Shown in pieces: positions 32,698 through 41,272 of a stretch of 44,988 nucleotides of DNA (the first letter of the stretch is position 1; the number at the start of each line of letters is the position of its first letter). A program made the translations under genes and the position numbers. A model generated the notes under the pieces. It did not search any database and had not been told where the DNA came from. It worked only from the letters and a program-made list of their open reading frames with translations. Where the stretch lies: the NCBI GenBank assembly GCA_018262815.1, contig JADFDN010000008.1:1-44988 (forward strand), read 5' to 3'. The stretch is from Thiobacillus sp. (GTDB taxonomy: Bacteria > Pseudomonadota > Gammaproteobacteria > Burkholderiales > Thiobacillaceae).

Positions 32698-33906
32698 ATG
32701 ATGAAACCGATGCATGCGGTTTGGCTGCTGGCCGGTGTGGTCACGCTGGTGGGCGCTACGGCCCGTGCGGCGGAGATGCCGGAGCGCGAACTGGGATTGC
32801 TGCTGGGCGGGGGCTGGGCGGACCAGGATCTGGTCGGCGGCCAGGATGACGAAGTCAACCCGCTGTTCGGCTTGCGCTATGGCCAGCGTTTGGGCACCGC
32901 CACCAATTTCTTCGGCGATCTGGTGTTCGGCCCCTATGACGGCAATCGCGTCGGCGATGCCGATGTGACCACGCTGCGTGGCGGTCTCGAATGGCTGTTC
33001 TCCAGGCAGCAGCGCTACAACTGGTTCCTGTCCGGCGGTCTGGGCGTGATGAACGTCAATACCGACAGCGGTCCCGATTTCACCCGCCCGATGGCTTCGC
33101 TGGGCGTCGGCCAGGCCTGGGAAGTGGGCGCCAACGACGCCTTTCGCTGGGAAGTGCGCGCCGATCAGTCGTTCGGCAACGATACTCTGCCGAATTCCGG
33201 CCTCACCAATTTCCAGGCGCTGCTGGGCTATTCCTGGGGACTCGGCGCACCGCTGGATTCCGACGGCGACGGCGTGGCCAACCGCATGGATCAGTGTCCC
33301 AACACGCCGTCGGGCGCCCGGGTCGACGCCCGGGGTTGCCCGCTGGACAGCGATGGCGACGGCGTGTTCGATGGTCTCGACCGCTGCCCCGACACGCCCG
33401 CCGGGCTGAAGGTCGGTGCCGATGGCTGTCCGCTCGACAGCGACGGCGATGGGGTTCCAGATTATCTGGACAAATGCCCGTCCGAGCCGGCGCCCGGCTC
33501 GGCCGACGGGTGTCCGCCCAAGGTCGTCGCGACCGAGCCGGCCCCGGCCGCCGAGCCTGCGGCGCCCCGCAAGCTGATGCTGGAAGGCGTGAATTTCGAT
33601 AGCGACAGCGCCCGTCTGCGGCCGGAGTCCTTCGGGGTTCTGGACGGCGCGGCGGCTACGCTGAAGGAATGGGGCGAGGTCAAGATCGAAGTGGCGGGGC
33701 ATACCGACTCGGTCAACTCCGACGCCTACAACCTGAAGCTGTCCCAGCGCCGTGCGGAGGCCGTGCGCGACTATCTGATACGGCAGGGCGTGGCAGCTGA
33801 GCGTCTTACCGCCAAGGGATACGGCGAAGCGAATCCGGTGGCCGACAACCAGACCGCCGAAGGCCGCTTCAAGAATCGCCGTGTGGAACTGATTCCGCAG
33901 CAGTAG
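32698..33906 (+). CDS. OprF-like OmpA-family outer membrane protein
   Basis: The 402-residue product has a signal peptide ending near ATARAAE, an N-terminal beta-barrel region (ELGLLLGGGWADQ through LLGYSWGLG) and a run of thrombospondin type 3-like calcium repeats (DSDGDGVANRMDQCPNTPSG, DSDGDGVFDGLDRCPDTP, DSDGDGVPDYLDKCP). A C-terminal OmpA/MotB peptidoglycan-binding domain follows (GVNFDSDSARLRPES, VAGHTDSVNSDAYNLKLSQR, AKGYGEANPV, NRRVEL). The layout is that of OprF. GGAG precedes the ATG pair at 32698/32701. A dyad AGTAC-AATC-GTACT (32617-32630) lies in the upstream region. A strong terminator follows. Confidence 0.92.
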   Translation: MMKPMHAVWLLAGVVTLVGATARAAEMPERELGLLLGGGWADQDLVGGQDDEVNPLFGLRYGQRLGTATNFFGDLVFGPYDGNRVGDADVTTLRGGLEWLFSRQQRYNWFLSGGLGVMNVNTDSGPDFTRPMASLGVGQAWEVGANDAFRWEVRADQSFGNDTLPNSGLTNFQALLGYSWGLGAPLDSDGDGVANRMDQCPNTPSGARVDARGCPLDSDGDGVFDGLDRCPDTPAGLKVGADGCPLDSDGDGVPDYLDKCPSEPAPGSADGCPPKVVATEPAPAAEPAAPRKLMLEGVNFDSDSARLRPESFGVLDGAAATLKEWGEVKIEVAGHTDSVNSDAYNLKLSQRRAEAVRDYLIRQGVAAERLTAKGYGEANPVADNQTAEGRFKNRRVELIPQQ

Positions 33907-33926
33907 GCGGAATTGCGTGAGCTGTA

Positions 33927-33951
33927 CGGGCGCCTCGGCGCCCGTTTTTTT
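33927..33951 (+). terminator. Rho-independent terminator after the OmpA-family gene
   Basis: CGGGCGCC-TC-GGCGCCCG forms a perfect eight-base GC stem with a two-base loop as drawn, followed by seven T residues. It lies 20 bases after the stop codon and also separates this gene from the convergent polA. Confidence 0.93.
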
Positions 33952-33974
33952 ATGGTGCGCGGGTAACCGCGGGC

Positions 33975-36719
33975 CTAGTGCGCCGCCTCCCAGTTGCTGC
34001 CGGCACCTATGCCCACCCGCAGCGGCACCTTGAGTTCGGTGACGTTGCACATGTGCGCGGGCAGTTCGGCCCGAACGCGGTCGAGTTCGCGCTCGGGCAC
34101 TTCGAGGATGAGTTCGTCGTGTACCTGCAACAGCAGCCGGCTGGCCAGTTTCTCGCTATCCAGCCAGCGCTGTACTGCGATCATCGCCAGCTTGATCAGG
34201 TCGGCTGCGGTGCCCTGCATCGGTGCGTTGATCGCGGCGCGCTCGGCGCCCTGGCGCCGCTGGCCGTTTTTTGCGTTGATTTCGGGCAGGTAGAGGCGGC
34301 GGCCGAACACGGTCTCGACATAGCCCTGGTTGCGCGCCGCTTCGCGCGTACGCTGCATGTAGTCGGCCACCCCGGGGTAGCGCGCGAAGTAGCGGTCGAT
34401 ATAGGCCTGTGCGGCGGCGCGCTCCAGATTGAGCTGGCTGGCCAGACCGAACGCGGACATGCCGTAGATCAGGCCGAAGTTGATCACCTTGGCCATGCGC
34501 CGTTGATCGCTGCTCACGTCATCGAGCGGCACGCCGAACACTTCGGCGGCGGTGGCGGTGTGGATGTCGCGATCCTCGGCGAAGGCCTTCAGCAGGCCGG
34601 GATCGTCCGACAGGTGCGCCATGATGCGCAGCTCGATCTGCGAATAGTCGGCCGACACCAGCACATGCCCGGGCGGCGCGATGAAGGCCTCGCGGATGCG
34701 TCGGCCTTCGGCGGTGCGCGCGGGAATGTTCTGCAGGTTGGGGTCGGAACTCGCCAGCCGGCCAGTGACGGCAGTCGCCTGCGAATAGCTGGTGTGCAGT
34801 CGGCCGGTGACCGGATGCACCATCTGCGGCAGCTTGTCGGTGTAGGTCGATTTCAGCTTGGCCATGCCGCGGTAATCGAGGATCGCGCGCGCGATGGGGT
34901 GGTCGAGCGCCAGCTGTTCCAGCGTATCCTCGTCGGTCGAGGGCGCGCCGCCCGGGGTTTTCTTGACGACCGGCAGACCTTTCTGGGTGAACAGGATGTC
35001 GCCGATCTGCTTGGGCGAACTGAGGTTGAACGGCTGCCCCGCCTCCTGGTAGGCGCGCTGTTCCAGTTCCAGCATCTTGCGACCGAGTTCGCCGCTTTGC
35101 ACCGCCAGCAGGTTTCGATCGAGCAGCACGCCGGTGCGCTCCATGCGGAACAGGATCTCGGCCACCGGCAGTTCGATGTTGCGATAGACGAAGCTCAGCT
35201 TGTCCGACGCGGCGATCTGCGGCGCCAGCGCATCGCGCACGCGCAGCGTGACGTCGGCGTCCTCCGCCGCGTATTCGCTGGCGCGCTCGATCGCCACCTG
35301 CTCGAAGCCGATGCGCGACGCGCCCTTGCCGGTGACGTCGTCGTAGCTGATCGTGGCGAGCCCCAGGTGGCGCGACGTCAGGTTGCCGAGTTCGTGCGAC
35401 TGATGGGCTTCCAGCACGTAGGACTGCAGCAGGGTGTCGTCGACCACGCCGCCGCCTCCGACTCCCCCAAGCGCGATGCCGTAGTTGGCGAAGACGTGGC
35501 GGTCGTACTTGAGGTGCTGACCGATGATTTTCGGTTCGGGATTTTCCAGCAACGGTTTCAGCTTCGCCAGCACGGCCGCGCGATCCAGCTGCGCGGGGGC
35601 GCCGGCATAGTGGTGCGCCAGCGGCAGGTAGGCCGCTTCGCCATACCGACCTTCGGGGCCCGGCGCGGGGGCGAAGGAGATGCCGACCAGCTCGGCCTGC
35701 ATGGCGTTGAGGCTGGTGGTCTCGGTGTCGAGCGCGAACGCCGGTGCCGCGTCGAGCCGGGCGATCCAGGCGTCGAGCGCCGCTTCGGTCAGGATCGTTT
35801 CGTAATGCGCGCGATGGTCGCCGCTGCAGTCCTGTTGAGGGGTGTCGGGTTCGGCGGTGGCGGCGGCATCGAGTTCGCGCAGCCAGGTACGGAACTCGTA
35901 ACGCTCGAACAGCGTGCGCAGCGCATCGAGTTCGCGCGGCTTCAGCACGAGGTCGTCGAAATCGAAGGGCAGCGCGACATCGCACTTGATGGTGATCAGC
36001 ACGCGCGCCTGCGGCAGCCAGTCGCGTGCCGCACGAAGATTGTCGCCGACCACGCCCTTGATCTCGTCCGCGTGAGCCAGCAGGTTGTCGAGCGTGCCGT
36101 ATTCGCCGAGCCACTTGACCGCAGTCTTGGGGCCGCATTTGGCGACGCCCGGCACGTTGTCGACGGCATCGCCGACCAGCGTGAGATAGTCGATGATGCG
36201 CTCGGGCGGCACGCCGAACTTGGCAGCGACGCCGGCCGGGTCCAGCGTTTCCTCGCTCATGGTGTTGACCAGGGTGACATGGTCGTCGACCAGCTGCGCC
36301 ATGTCCTTGTCGCCGGTGGAGACGATGCTGCAGATGCCCTTTTGCGTCGCATGCCGGACCAGGGTGCCGATCACGTCGTCGGCCTCGACGCCGTCGATGA
36401 TGACGAGCGGCCAGCCTTCGGCACGGATCGCCTCGTGCAGCGGCTCGATCTGGCTCCTGAGGTCGTCCGGCATCGGCGGGCGGTGCGCCTTGTATTCGGG
36501 ATAGAGATCGTCGCGGAAAGTCTTGCCCTTCGCGTCGAAGACGCAGGCGATATAATCGGCTGCGTAGTCCTTCCGCAGCTTGTGCAGCATGGAGAGCACG
36601 CCCTTGATGGCGTTGGTCGGCTCACCCGCCCGGTTGCGCAGATCGGGCAGCGCGTGGAACGCGCGATACAGATAGGACGATCCGTCCACCAGCAACAGGA
36701 TTTTTCCGGGATGGGTCAC
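33975..36719 (-). CDS. polA: DNA polymerase I
   Basis: PolA (914 residues) fills gaps and removes RNA primers. The N-terminal 5'-3' exonuclease has LLVDGSSYLYRAFHALP, VFDAKGKTFRDDLYPEYK and IVSTGDKDMAQLV. The proofreading domain keeps its first acidic motif (ALDTETTSLNAM), so 3'-5' exonuclease activity is likely. The polymerase domain has SADYSQIELRIMAHLS, RRMAKVINFGLIYGMS and LLQVHDELILE. The start is taken as the GTG at 36719 giving MTHPGKILLLVDG; the frame is open further to 36803 with no better site. It is divergent from the LOG-family gene and convergent with the OmpA-family gene. Confidence 0.96.
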   Translation of the reverse strand: MTHPGKILLLVDGSSYLYRAFHALPDLRNRAGEPTNAIKGVLSMLHKLRKDYAADYIACVFDAKGKTFRDDLYPEYKAHRPPMPDDLRSQIEPLHEAIRAEGWPLVIIDGVEADDVIGTLVRHATQKGICSIVSTGDKDMAQLVDDHVTLVNTMSEETLDPAGVAAKFGVPPERIIDYLTLVGDAVDNVPGVAKCGPKTAVKWLGEYGTLDNLLAHADEIKGVVGDNLRAARDWLPQARVLITIKCDVALPFDFDDLVLKPRELDALRTLFERYEFRTWLRELDAAATAEPDTPQQDCSGDHRAHYETILTEAALDAWIARLDAAPAFALDTETTSLNAMQAELVGISFAPAPGPEGRYGEAAYLPLAHHYAGAPAQLDRAAVLAKLKPLLENPEPKIIGQHLKYDRHVFANYGIALGGVGGGGVVDDTLLQSYVLEAHQSHELGNLTSRHLGLATISYDDVTGKGASRIGFEQVAIERASEYAAEDADVTLRVRDALAPQIAASDKLSFVYRNIELPVAEILFRMERTGVLLDRNLLAVQSGELGRKMLELEQRAYQEAGQPFNLSSPKQIGDILFTQKGLPVVKKTPGGAPSTDEDTLEQLALDHPIARAILDYRGMAKLKSTYTDKLPQMVHPVTGRLHTSYSQATAVTGRLASSDPNLQNIPARTAEGRRIREAFIAPPGHVLVSADYSQIELRIMAHLSDDPGLLKAFAEDRDIHTATAAEVFGVPLDDVSSDQRRMAKVINFGLIYGMSAFGLASQLNLERAAAQAYIDRYFARYPGVADYMQRTREAARNQGYVETVFGRRLYLPEINAKNGQRRQGAERAAINAPMQGTAADLIKLAMIAVQRWLDSEKLASRLLLQVHDELILEVPERELDRVRAELPAHMCNVTELKVPLRVGIGAGSNWEAAH

Positions 36720-36747
36720 ACTGAGATTGTTCACGAGGCGCTCGAAA

Positions 36748-37476
36748 ATGCATTTGGATAAATTGCCTGCTCCCGCCGATCCGGCGCGTACCGCCGAGAT
36801 CAATTATTCGGCGCGCGAGTCGTGGCGGATGCTGGGGATTATGGCAGAGTTCGTCGAGGCGACAGAACGCCTGGCCTCCATCCGTCCGGCGGTGTCAATC
36901 TTCGGCAGCGCGCGCACCCCGCCCGACCATGCGTATTACATGCTGACCGAGGACATCGCGCGCAAGCTGTCGGACGCCGGCTTCTCGGTCATTTCAGGCG
37001 GTGGCCCCGGCATCATGGAAGCGGCCAACAAGGGCGCCTATTTCGGCAAGTCGCCTAGCGTCGGCCTCAACATCCAGCTGCCGCACGAGCAGAGTGCCAA
37101 CGCGTATCAGGACATCAGCCAGACCTTCCAGCATTTCTTCGCGCGCAAGGTCATGTTCGTCAAATTCGCCGCGGCCTACGTCGTCATGCCCGGCGGCTTC
37201 GGCACGCTGGACGAACTGTTCGAGGCGCTGACCCTGGTGCAGACCGGGAAAATCCTGCCTATTCCGATCATTCTGGTCGGCTCGAGCTTCTGGTCGGGGC
37301 TGGCCGACTGGGTGAAAACCCGGATGGTGGATGAAGGCATGATTTCGCCGGAAGACGTCGACCTGCTCCACATCCTCGATAAACCCGAAGAGGTGGTCGA
37401 GGCCATTTTCAGCCATTATGAAAAGCGCGGCTTCATCCCGTCGCTGGCCGAGCGCGAAATCCAGTTCAGTCTGTAA
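36748..37476 (+). CDS. LOG-family (TIGR00730) Rossmann-fold protein
   Basis: The 242-residue product belongs to the LOG/YgdH-like family, members of which release bases from nucleoside monophosphates (cytokinin-activating LOG in plants). It contains VSIFGSARTPPDH near the start, VISGGGPGIMEAANKGAY and the signature VVMPGGFGTLDELFEALT with its catalytic arginine/glutamate region. Annotation as 'lysine decarboxylase' for this family is historical and wrong. GAGG lies upstream of the ATG. It is divergent from polA. Confidence 0.88.
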   Translation: MHLDKLPAPADPARTAEINYSARESWRMLGIMAEFVEATERLASIRPAVSIFGSARTPPDHAYYMLTEDIARKLSDAGFSVISGGGPGIMEAANKGAYFGKSPSVGLNIQLPHEQSANAYQDISQTFQHFFARKVMFVKFAAAYVVMPGGFGTLDELFEALTLVQTGKILPIPIILVGSSFWSGLADWVKTRMVDEGMISPEDVDLLHILDKPEEVVEAIFSHYEKRGFIPSLAEREIQFSL

Positions 37477-37511
37477 GCTGCCCCCACTATTTTTTTCTTC
37501 CGGAGCCTGTC

Positions 37512-37835
37512 ATGCGTTATCCCATCCTGCTGCTGTCCCTGTTGCTGAGCGGTCTTGCCGTGGCCGCGGCACCGTCCGACCGCCCGCCCGAACTGAAGCC
37601 CGTTCCGGACGGTGCGCCGGGGCCCAGCGATGCACCGGCGGTGACGATCAAGCCGAGCAGTCAGGGGCGGGTCGTCGAATATCGCGCCAACGGCAGGCTC
37701 TACATGCTGAAAGTCATCCCCAAGGTCGGCAAGCCGTATTACCTGATCGACCAGAAGGGCGACGGCCAGTTTGCCCGCCAGGACAGCCTCGATTCCGGCA
37801 TGCGGCCGCCGATGTGGGTGATCAAGGAGTTCTGA
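37512..37835 (+). CDS. DUF2782 secreted protein
   Basis: The 107-residue product has a clean signal peptide (MRYPILLLSLLLSGLAVAAA) and a small mature domain with RVVEYRANGRLYMLKVIPK, PYYLIDQKGDGQFAR and a PPMWVIKEF end, which is the DUF2782 pattern. Genes of this family commonly sit near polA in betaproteobacteria. Function is unknown to me; a periplasmic location follows from the signal peptide. GGAG precedes the ATG. Confidence 0.85.
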   Translation: MRYPILLLSLLLSGLAVAAAPSDRPPELKPVPDGAPGPSDAPAVTIKPSSQGRVVEYRANGRLYMLKVIPKVGKPYYLIDQKGDGQFARQDSLDSGMRPPMWVIKEF

Positions 37836-38016
37836 TTCCGCCACTCATTTGAACGGTCGCGTTATTGCCTGCGGCCGCATGCCGGGGCTGCAAAGCCGAC
37901 AAAGCGGCACCCGGCGCGCACCGCCTTGCGGTACTTCAGCGCGGGTTTCAGCCTGGCCTGAGGTCGCGTTACGAATGTGGCCGGAATAGCGGGGCGCGTC
38001 GGTTAGAATCCGCCGC

Positions 38017-38775
38017 ATGAATACTGCTTCCAATCAAGACATCCCGCGCAAGGTCGCGGCCAGCCAGGGTTACCAGTGGGTGGTTGCGGGCTTTCGCATG
38101 TATCGCAAGAATCCCCTGTTGCTGTCCGCCGCCTTCGGCGTGTTGTTCGGCATGGTGATGGCGCTCGGCCTCATCCCCGTGGTGGGCGGCTCGCTGTCGG
38201 AGCTGGCGTCGCCGCTGATGGTGGCCGGCTTCATGGCCGCCTACCGCGCGCTCGACGACGGCAAGGAGCTCGAGCTGCCGCAGTTCCTGGCCGGCGTGCA
38301 GGGTCCCGCCATTCCGCTGATGACCGTCGGCGCGGTGCAATTGCTCGGCACCCTGCTGATCGGGCAGGTGATGCTCGGGATGGGGTTCGATTCGCAGGCC
38401 CTGATGGCGGCGGCGCAGACGCAGAAAGACCCGGCCGAAATGCAGGCGGTTCTGAATCAGTCCATGCCTGCGGTGCTGACCGGGCTGGTGCTGTTTACGC
38501 CGCTGATCATGGCCACCTGGTTCGCACCCGCGCTGATCCTGTTCGGCGGCGCCCGCCCGGCCACCGCGCTGGGCGTCAGCCTGAAGGCCGTCACCCGGAA
38601 CTGGCCGGCGATGCTGGTGAACGGCCTTACGCTCGGCCTGTTGCTGTTCCTCGCTGCGCTGGTGCCGATGCTGCTCGGCCTGCTGGTCGCGATGCCGGTG
38701 CTGTTCGGTTCGCTGTATGCGTCGTATCAGGACCTCTTTGCGGTGTGGGCGGACGACAGCGCGGTATCCCTCTAA
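38017..38775 (+). CDS. BPSS1780-family membrane protein
   Basis: The 252-residue protein has about six hydrophobic segments and the start typical of the betaproteobacterial BPSS1780 family: VAASQGYQWVVAGFRMYRKNP, then ALGLIPVVGG and LASPLMVAGFMAAYRALDDG. The function is unknown. A possible -10 (TAGAAT, 38004-38009) lies close upstream in the 181-base gap, which otherwise shows nothing I recognise. The gene is convergent with uvrD, the stops being 11 bases apart. Confidence 0.85.
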   Translation: MNTASNQDIPRKVAASQGYQWVVAGFRMYRKNPLLLSAAFGVLFGMVMALGLIPVVGGSLSELASPLMVAGFMAAYRALDDGKELELPQFLAGVQGPAIPLMTVGAVQLLGTLLIGQVMLGMGFDSQALMAAAQTQKDPAEMQAVLNQSMPAVLTGLVLFTPLIMATWFAPALILFGGARPATALGVSLKAVTRNWPAMLVNGLTLGLLLFLAALVPMLLGLLVAMPVLFGSLYASYQDLFAVWADDSAVSL

Positions 38776-38786
38776 AGAGGCCCCGA

Positions 38787-40919
38787 TCAGACAGCCGACA
38801 ATTTGGCGTAGGCCAGCGCCAGCCACTTGGTGCCGGCGTCGCGGAATTTCACCTGCACCCGCGCGTCGGCGCCGCGTCCCTCAAAGTCGATAATGATGCC
38901 GGTGCCGAACTTGGCATGGGCGACGCTCTGCCCCACCTTGTAGCCGGTGTCGTTGCCGGTCTGCGTCGGGCGCTTCGTGCCGTAGGCGCTTGCCGGCTGC
39001 TGGACGCCTGACGGGTAGCCGGGGTCGTTGCGGCGGTTCAGGTGCATCAGTACCTGTTCCGGCAGTTCCTCGAGGAAGCGCGACGGCAGGCTGTAGCGGA
39101 TCTGGCCGTGCAGCATGCGCGACTGCGCATGCGACAGGTAGAGCCGCCGCCGGGCGCGGGTGATCGCCACGTACATCAGCCGCCGCTCCTCCTCCAGGCC
39201 GTTTTCCTCGTGCGCGCTCTGCTCGTGCGGAAACAGGCCTTCTTCCAGGCCGGTGATGAAGACGGCGTGGAATTCCAGCCCCTTGGCGGCGTGCACCGTC
39301 ATCAGCTGCAGCGCATCGTGGCCGGCGCCGGCCTGGTGTTCGCCGGCCTCCAGCGCGGCATGGGCCAAAAAGGCATCAAGGGTGTTTTCCTCCGATTCCT
39401 CCGAGAACAGCGCGGCAGCGTTGACCAGTTCGTTGAGGTTCTCCAGGCGGTCGGCGCCTTCCTTGTCGGCGCGGTAGTAGTCGGCCAGCCCCGAAGCCTC
39501 GATCACGTGGTCGATCGCTTCGGGTAGCGGCAGGTCGCGCGTGGCCGCCTTGATGTCCTCGATCAGCCTGGCGAAGCCCGCCACCTTGCCGCTGCCGGTG
39601 CAGGCGGCTTGCCACAGGCTTGCGCCCGAGCGCGCGGCGGAATCGGCCAGTTGCTCCAGGCTGCGCGCGCCGATGCCGCGGGTGGGGAAGTTCACCACGC
39701 GCAGAAAGGCGCCGTCGTCTTCCGGATTGGTCAGCAGACGCAGGTAGGCGAGCGCGTGCTTGATTTCCTGGCGCTCGAAAAAGCGCAGGCCGCCGTAGAC
39801 CCGATACGGCACGCTGGCCGAGAACAGCGCGTGTTCCAGCACACGCGACTGCGCGTTGGAGCGGTATAAGAGCGCCATGTCGGCCAGGTTCACCCCTTCG
39901 CGGTTGAGCGCGCGCACCTCGTCGACCACGAAGCTTGCCTCGTCCTGATCGGAATAGGCGTCGAAGATGCGGATCGGCTCGCCTTCGCCTTCCGCCGTCC
40001 ACAGGTTCTTGCCCAGACGGTGCGCGTTCTGAGAAATCAGCGTGTTGGCGGCGGTGAGGATGTGGCCGTGGCTGCGGTAGTTCTGCTCCAGCTTGATCAC
40101 GTTGCCGTGCGCGAACTCGCGTTCGAACTCGGCCATGTTGGCGGTGTTGGCGCCGCGGAAGGCGTAGATCGACTGATCGTCGTCGCCGACCGCGAACAGC
40201 GCCGTGTGCGGGCCGGCAAACAGCTTCAGCCAGCGGTACTGCAGCGTGTTGGTGTCCTGGAACTCATCGATCAGGATGTGGCGGAAGCGGTCCTGATAGT
40301 GCTGGCGCAGCGGCTCGTTGCGGTACAAGAGTTCGTATGAGCGCAGCAGCAGTTCGGGAAAATCCGCCACCCCTTCGCGCTGGCATTGCGCGTCGTAGGC
40401 CTCGTACAGCTCGGCCATGCGCATCGAGTATTCGTCGAAGGCCTCGGCATCGCGCGCGCGGCGGCCGGCCTCCTTGTGGCCGTTGATGAACCACTGCAGC
40501 TTCTTCGGTTCGTATTTCTCGGTGTCCACGTTCATCGCCTTCATCAGGCGTTTGATCGCGGAGAGCTGGTCCTGCGAATCGAGGATCTGGAACGACTGCG
40601 GCAGTCCCGCTTCGCGGTAATGCGTGCGCAGCAGCCGGTTGGCCAGCCCGTGGAAGGTGCCGACCCACATGCCGCGCGTGTTGATCGGCAGCATCGCCGA
40701 AATGCGCGTGAGCATCTCCTTCGCCGCCTTGTTGGTGAAGGTCACCGCGAGAATGCCGTGCGGCGACACCTGTCCGGTCTGGATCAGCCACACGATGCGG
40801 GTGGTCAGCACGCGCGTCTTGCCCGAGCCGGCTCCGGCCAGAATCAGCGCGGACTCGTGCGGCAGCGTGACGGCCGCGCGCTGTTCGGGGTTGAGGTTTT
40901 CCAGCAGATGGGCGGGCAT
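38787..40919 (-). CDS. uvrD: DNA helicase II (UvrD/PcrA family)
   Basis: The 710-residue protein is a superfamily 1A 3'-5' helicase acting in nucleotide excision and mismatch repair. All motifs are visible: LNPEQRAAV (Q motif), AGAGSGKTRVL (Walker A), VTFTNKAAKEM, DFPELLLRS, ILIDEFQDTN, AVGDDDQSIYAFRGA, LEQNYRSH, TVHAAKGLEFHAVF and VAITRARRRLYL. The C-terminal tail ends in a small Tudor-like module (KVGQSVAHAKFGTGIIIDFEG), which in UvrD/PcrA contacts RNA polymerase. The length is normal. Confidence 0.95.
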   Translation of the reverse strand: MPAHLLENLNPEQRAAVTLPHESALILAGAGSGKTRVLTTRIVWLIQTGQVSPHGILAVTFTNKAAKEMLTRISAMLPINTRGMWVGTFHGLANRLLRTHYREAGLPQSFQILDSQDQLSAIKRLMKAMNVDTEKYEPKKLQWFINGHKEAGRRARDAEAFDEYSMRMAELYEAYDAQCQREGVADFPELLLRSYELLYRNEPLRQHYQDRFRHILIDEFQDTNTLQYRWLKLFAGPHTALFAVGDDDQSIYAFRGANTANMAEFEREFAHGNVIKLEQNYRSHGHILTAANTLISQNAHRLGKNLWTAEGEGEPIRIFDAYSDQDEASFVVDEVRALNREGVNLADMALLYRSNAQSRVLEHALFSASVPYRVYGGLRFFERQEIKHALAYLRLLTNPEDDGAFLRVVNFPTRGIGARSLEQLADSAARSGASLWQAACTGSGKVAGFARLIEDIKAATRDLPLPEAIDHVIEASGLADYYRADKEGADRLENLNELVNAAALFSEESEENTLDAFLAHAALEAGEHQAGAGHDALQLMTVHAAKGLEFHAVFITGLEEGLFPHEQSAHEENGLEEERRLMYVAITRARRRLYLSHAQSRMLHGQIRYSLPSRFLEELPEQVLMHLNRRNDPGYPSGVQQPASAYGTKRPTQTGNDTGYKVGQSVAHAKFGTGIIIDFEGRGADARVQVKFRDAGTKWLALAYAKLSAV

Positions 40920-40966
40920 ACGGGGGTAAAATCAGGCGATCAATGACGAATTATAAGGGGGGAGCG

Positions 40967-41218
40967 ATGGTGAAAATCCTGTTTTTCGGCGACCTGGTGG
41001 ACACGCTCGGCATGGCGTCGGACGAAATCGACTTGCCGCCCGACGTGACCGACATCGAGCGTCTGCTGTTCGTGCTGTCCAAACGCGGCGAGATGTGGAA
41101 GAAGATGCTGCTCGGCAATCCCAAGCTCAACATCACCATCAACAAGCAGTTCGCCGACAAGTCCGCGCCGGTCAGGGACGGCGACGAGATTGCGCTGGTA
41201 GGGTTCGCGGTGGTTTGA
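40967..41218 (+). CDS. MoaD/ThiS-like ubiquitin-fold protein lacking the terminal diglycine
   Basis: The 83-residue product has the MoaD/ThiS beta-grasp pattern: VKILFFGDLVDTLG at the start, DEIDLPPDVTDIERLLFVLS in the middle, then NITINKQFADKSAPVRDGDEIALVG. True MoaD and ThiS end in Gly-Gly, which is adenylated and thiolated; this protein ends GFAVV, so it cannot work as a normal sulfur carrier without change. GGGGGGAG stands just before the ATG at 40967; an ATG at 40943 has no ribosome site. It is divergent from uvrD and precedes the large signalling gene. No other molybdopterin gene is nearby. Confidence 0.8.
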   Translation: MVKILFFGDLVDTLGMASDEIDLPPDVTDIERLLFVLSKRGEMWKKMLLGNPKLNITINKQFADKSAPVRDGDEIALVGFAVV

Positions 41219-41272
41219 GCGTGCAGCGTCCCGGCCTGCGAGCGTTTGTTCCATGACTACGGGCGCCTAGCC

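Noticed and set aside
33978-36761. A 927-codon plus-strand frame opposite polA
   Set aside because: PolA motifs are complete on the minus strand; this frame has no recognisable domain.
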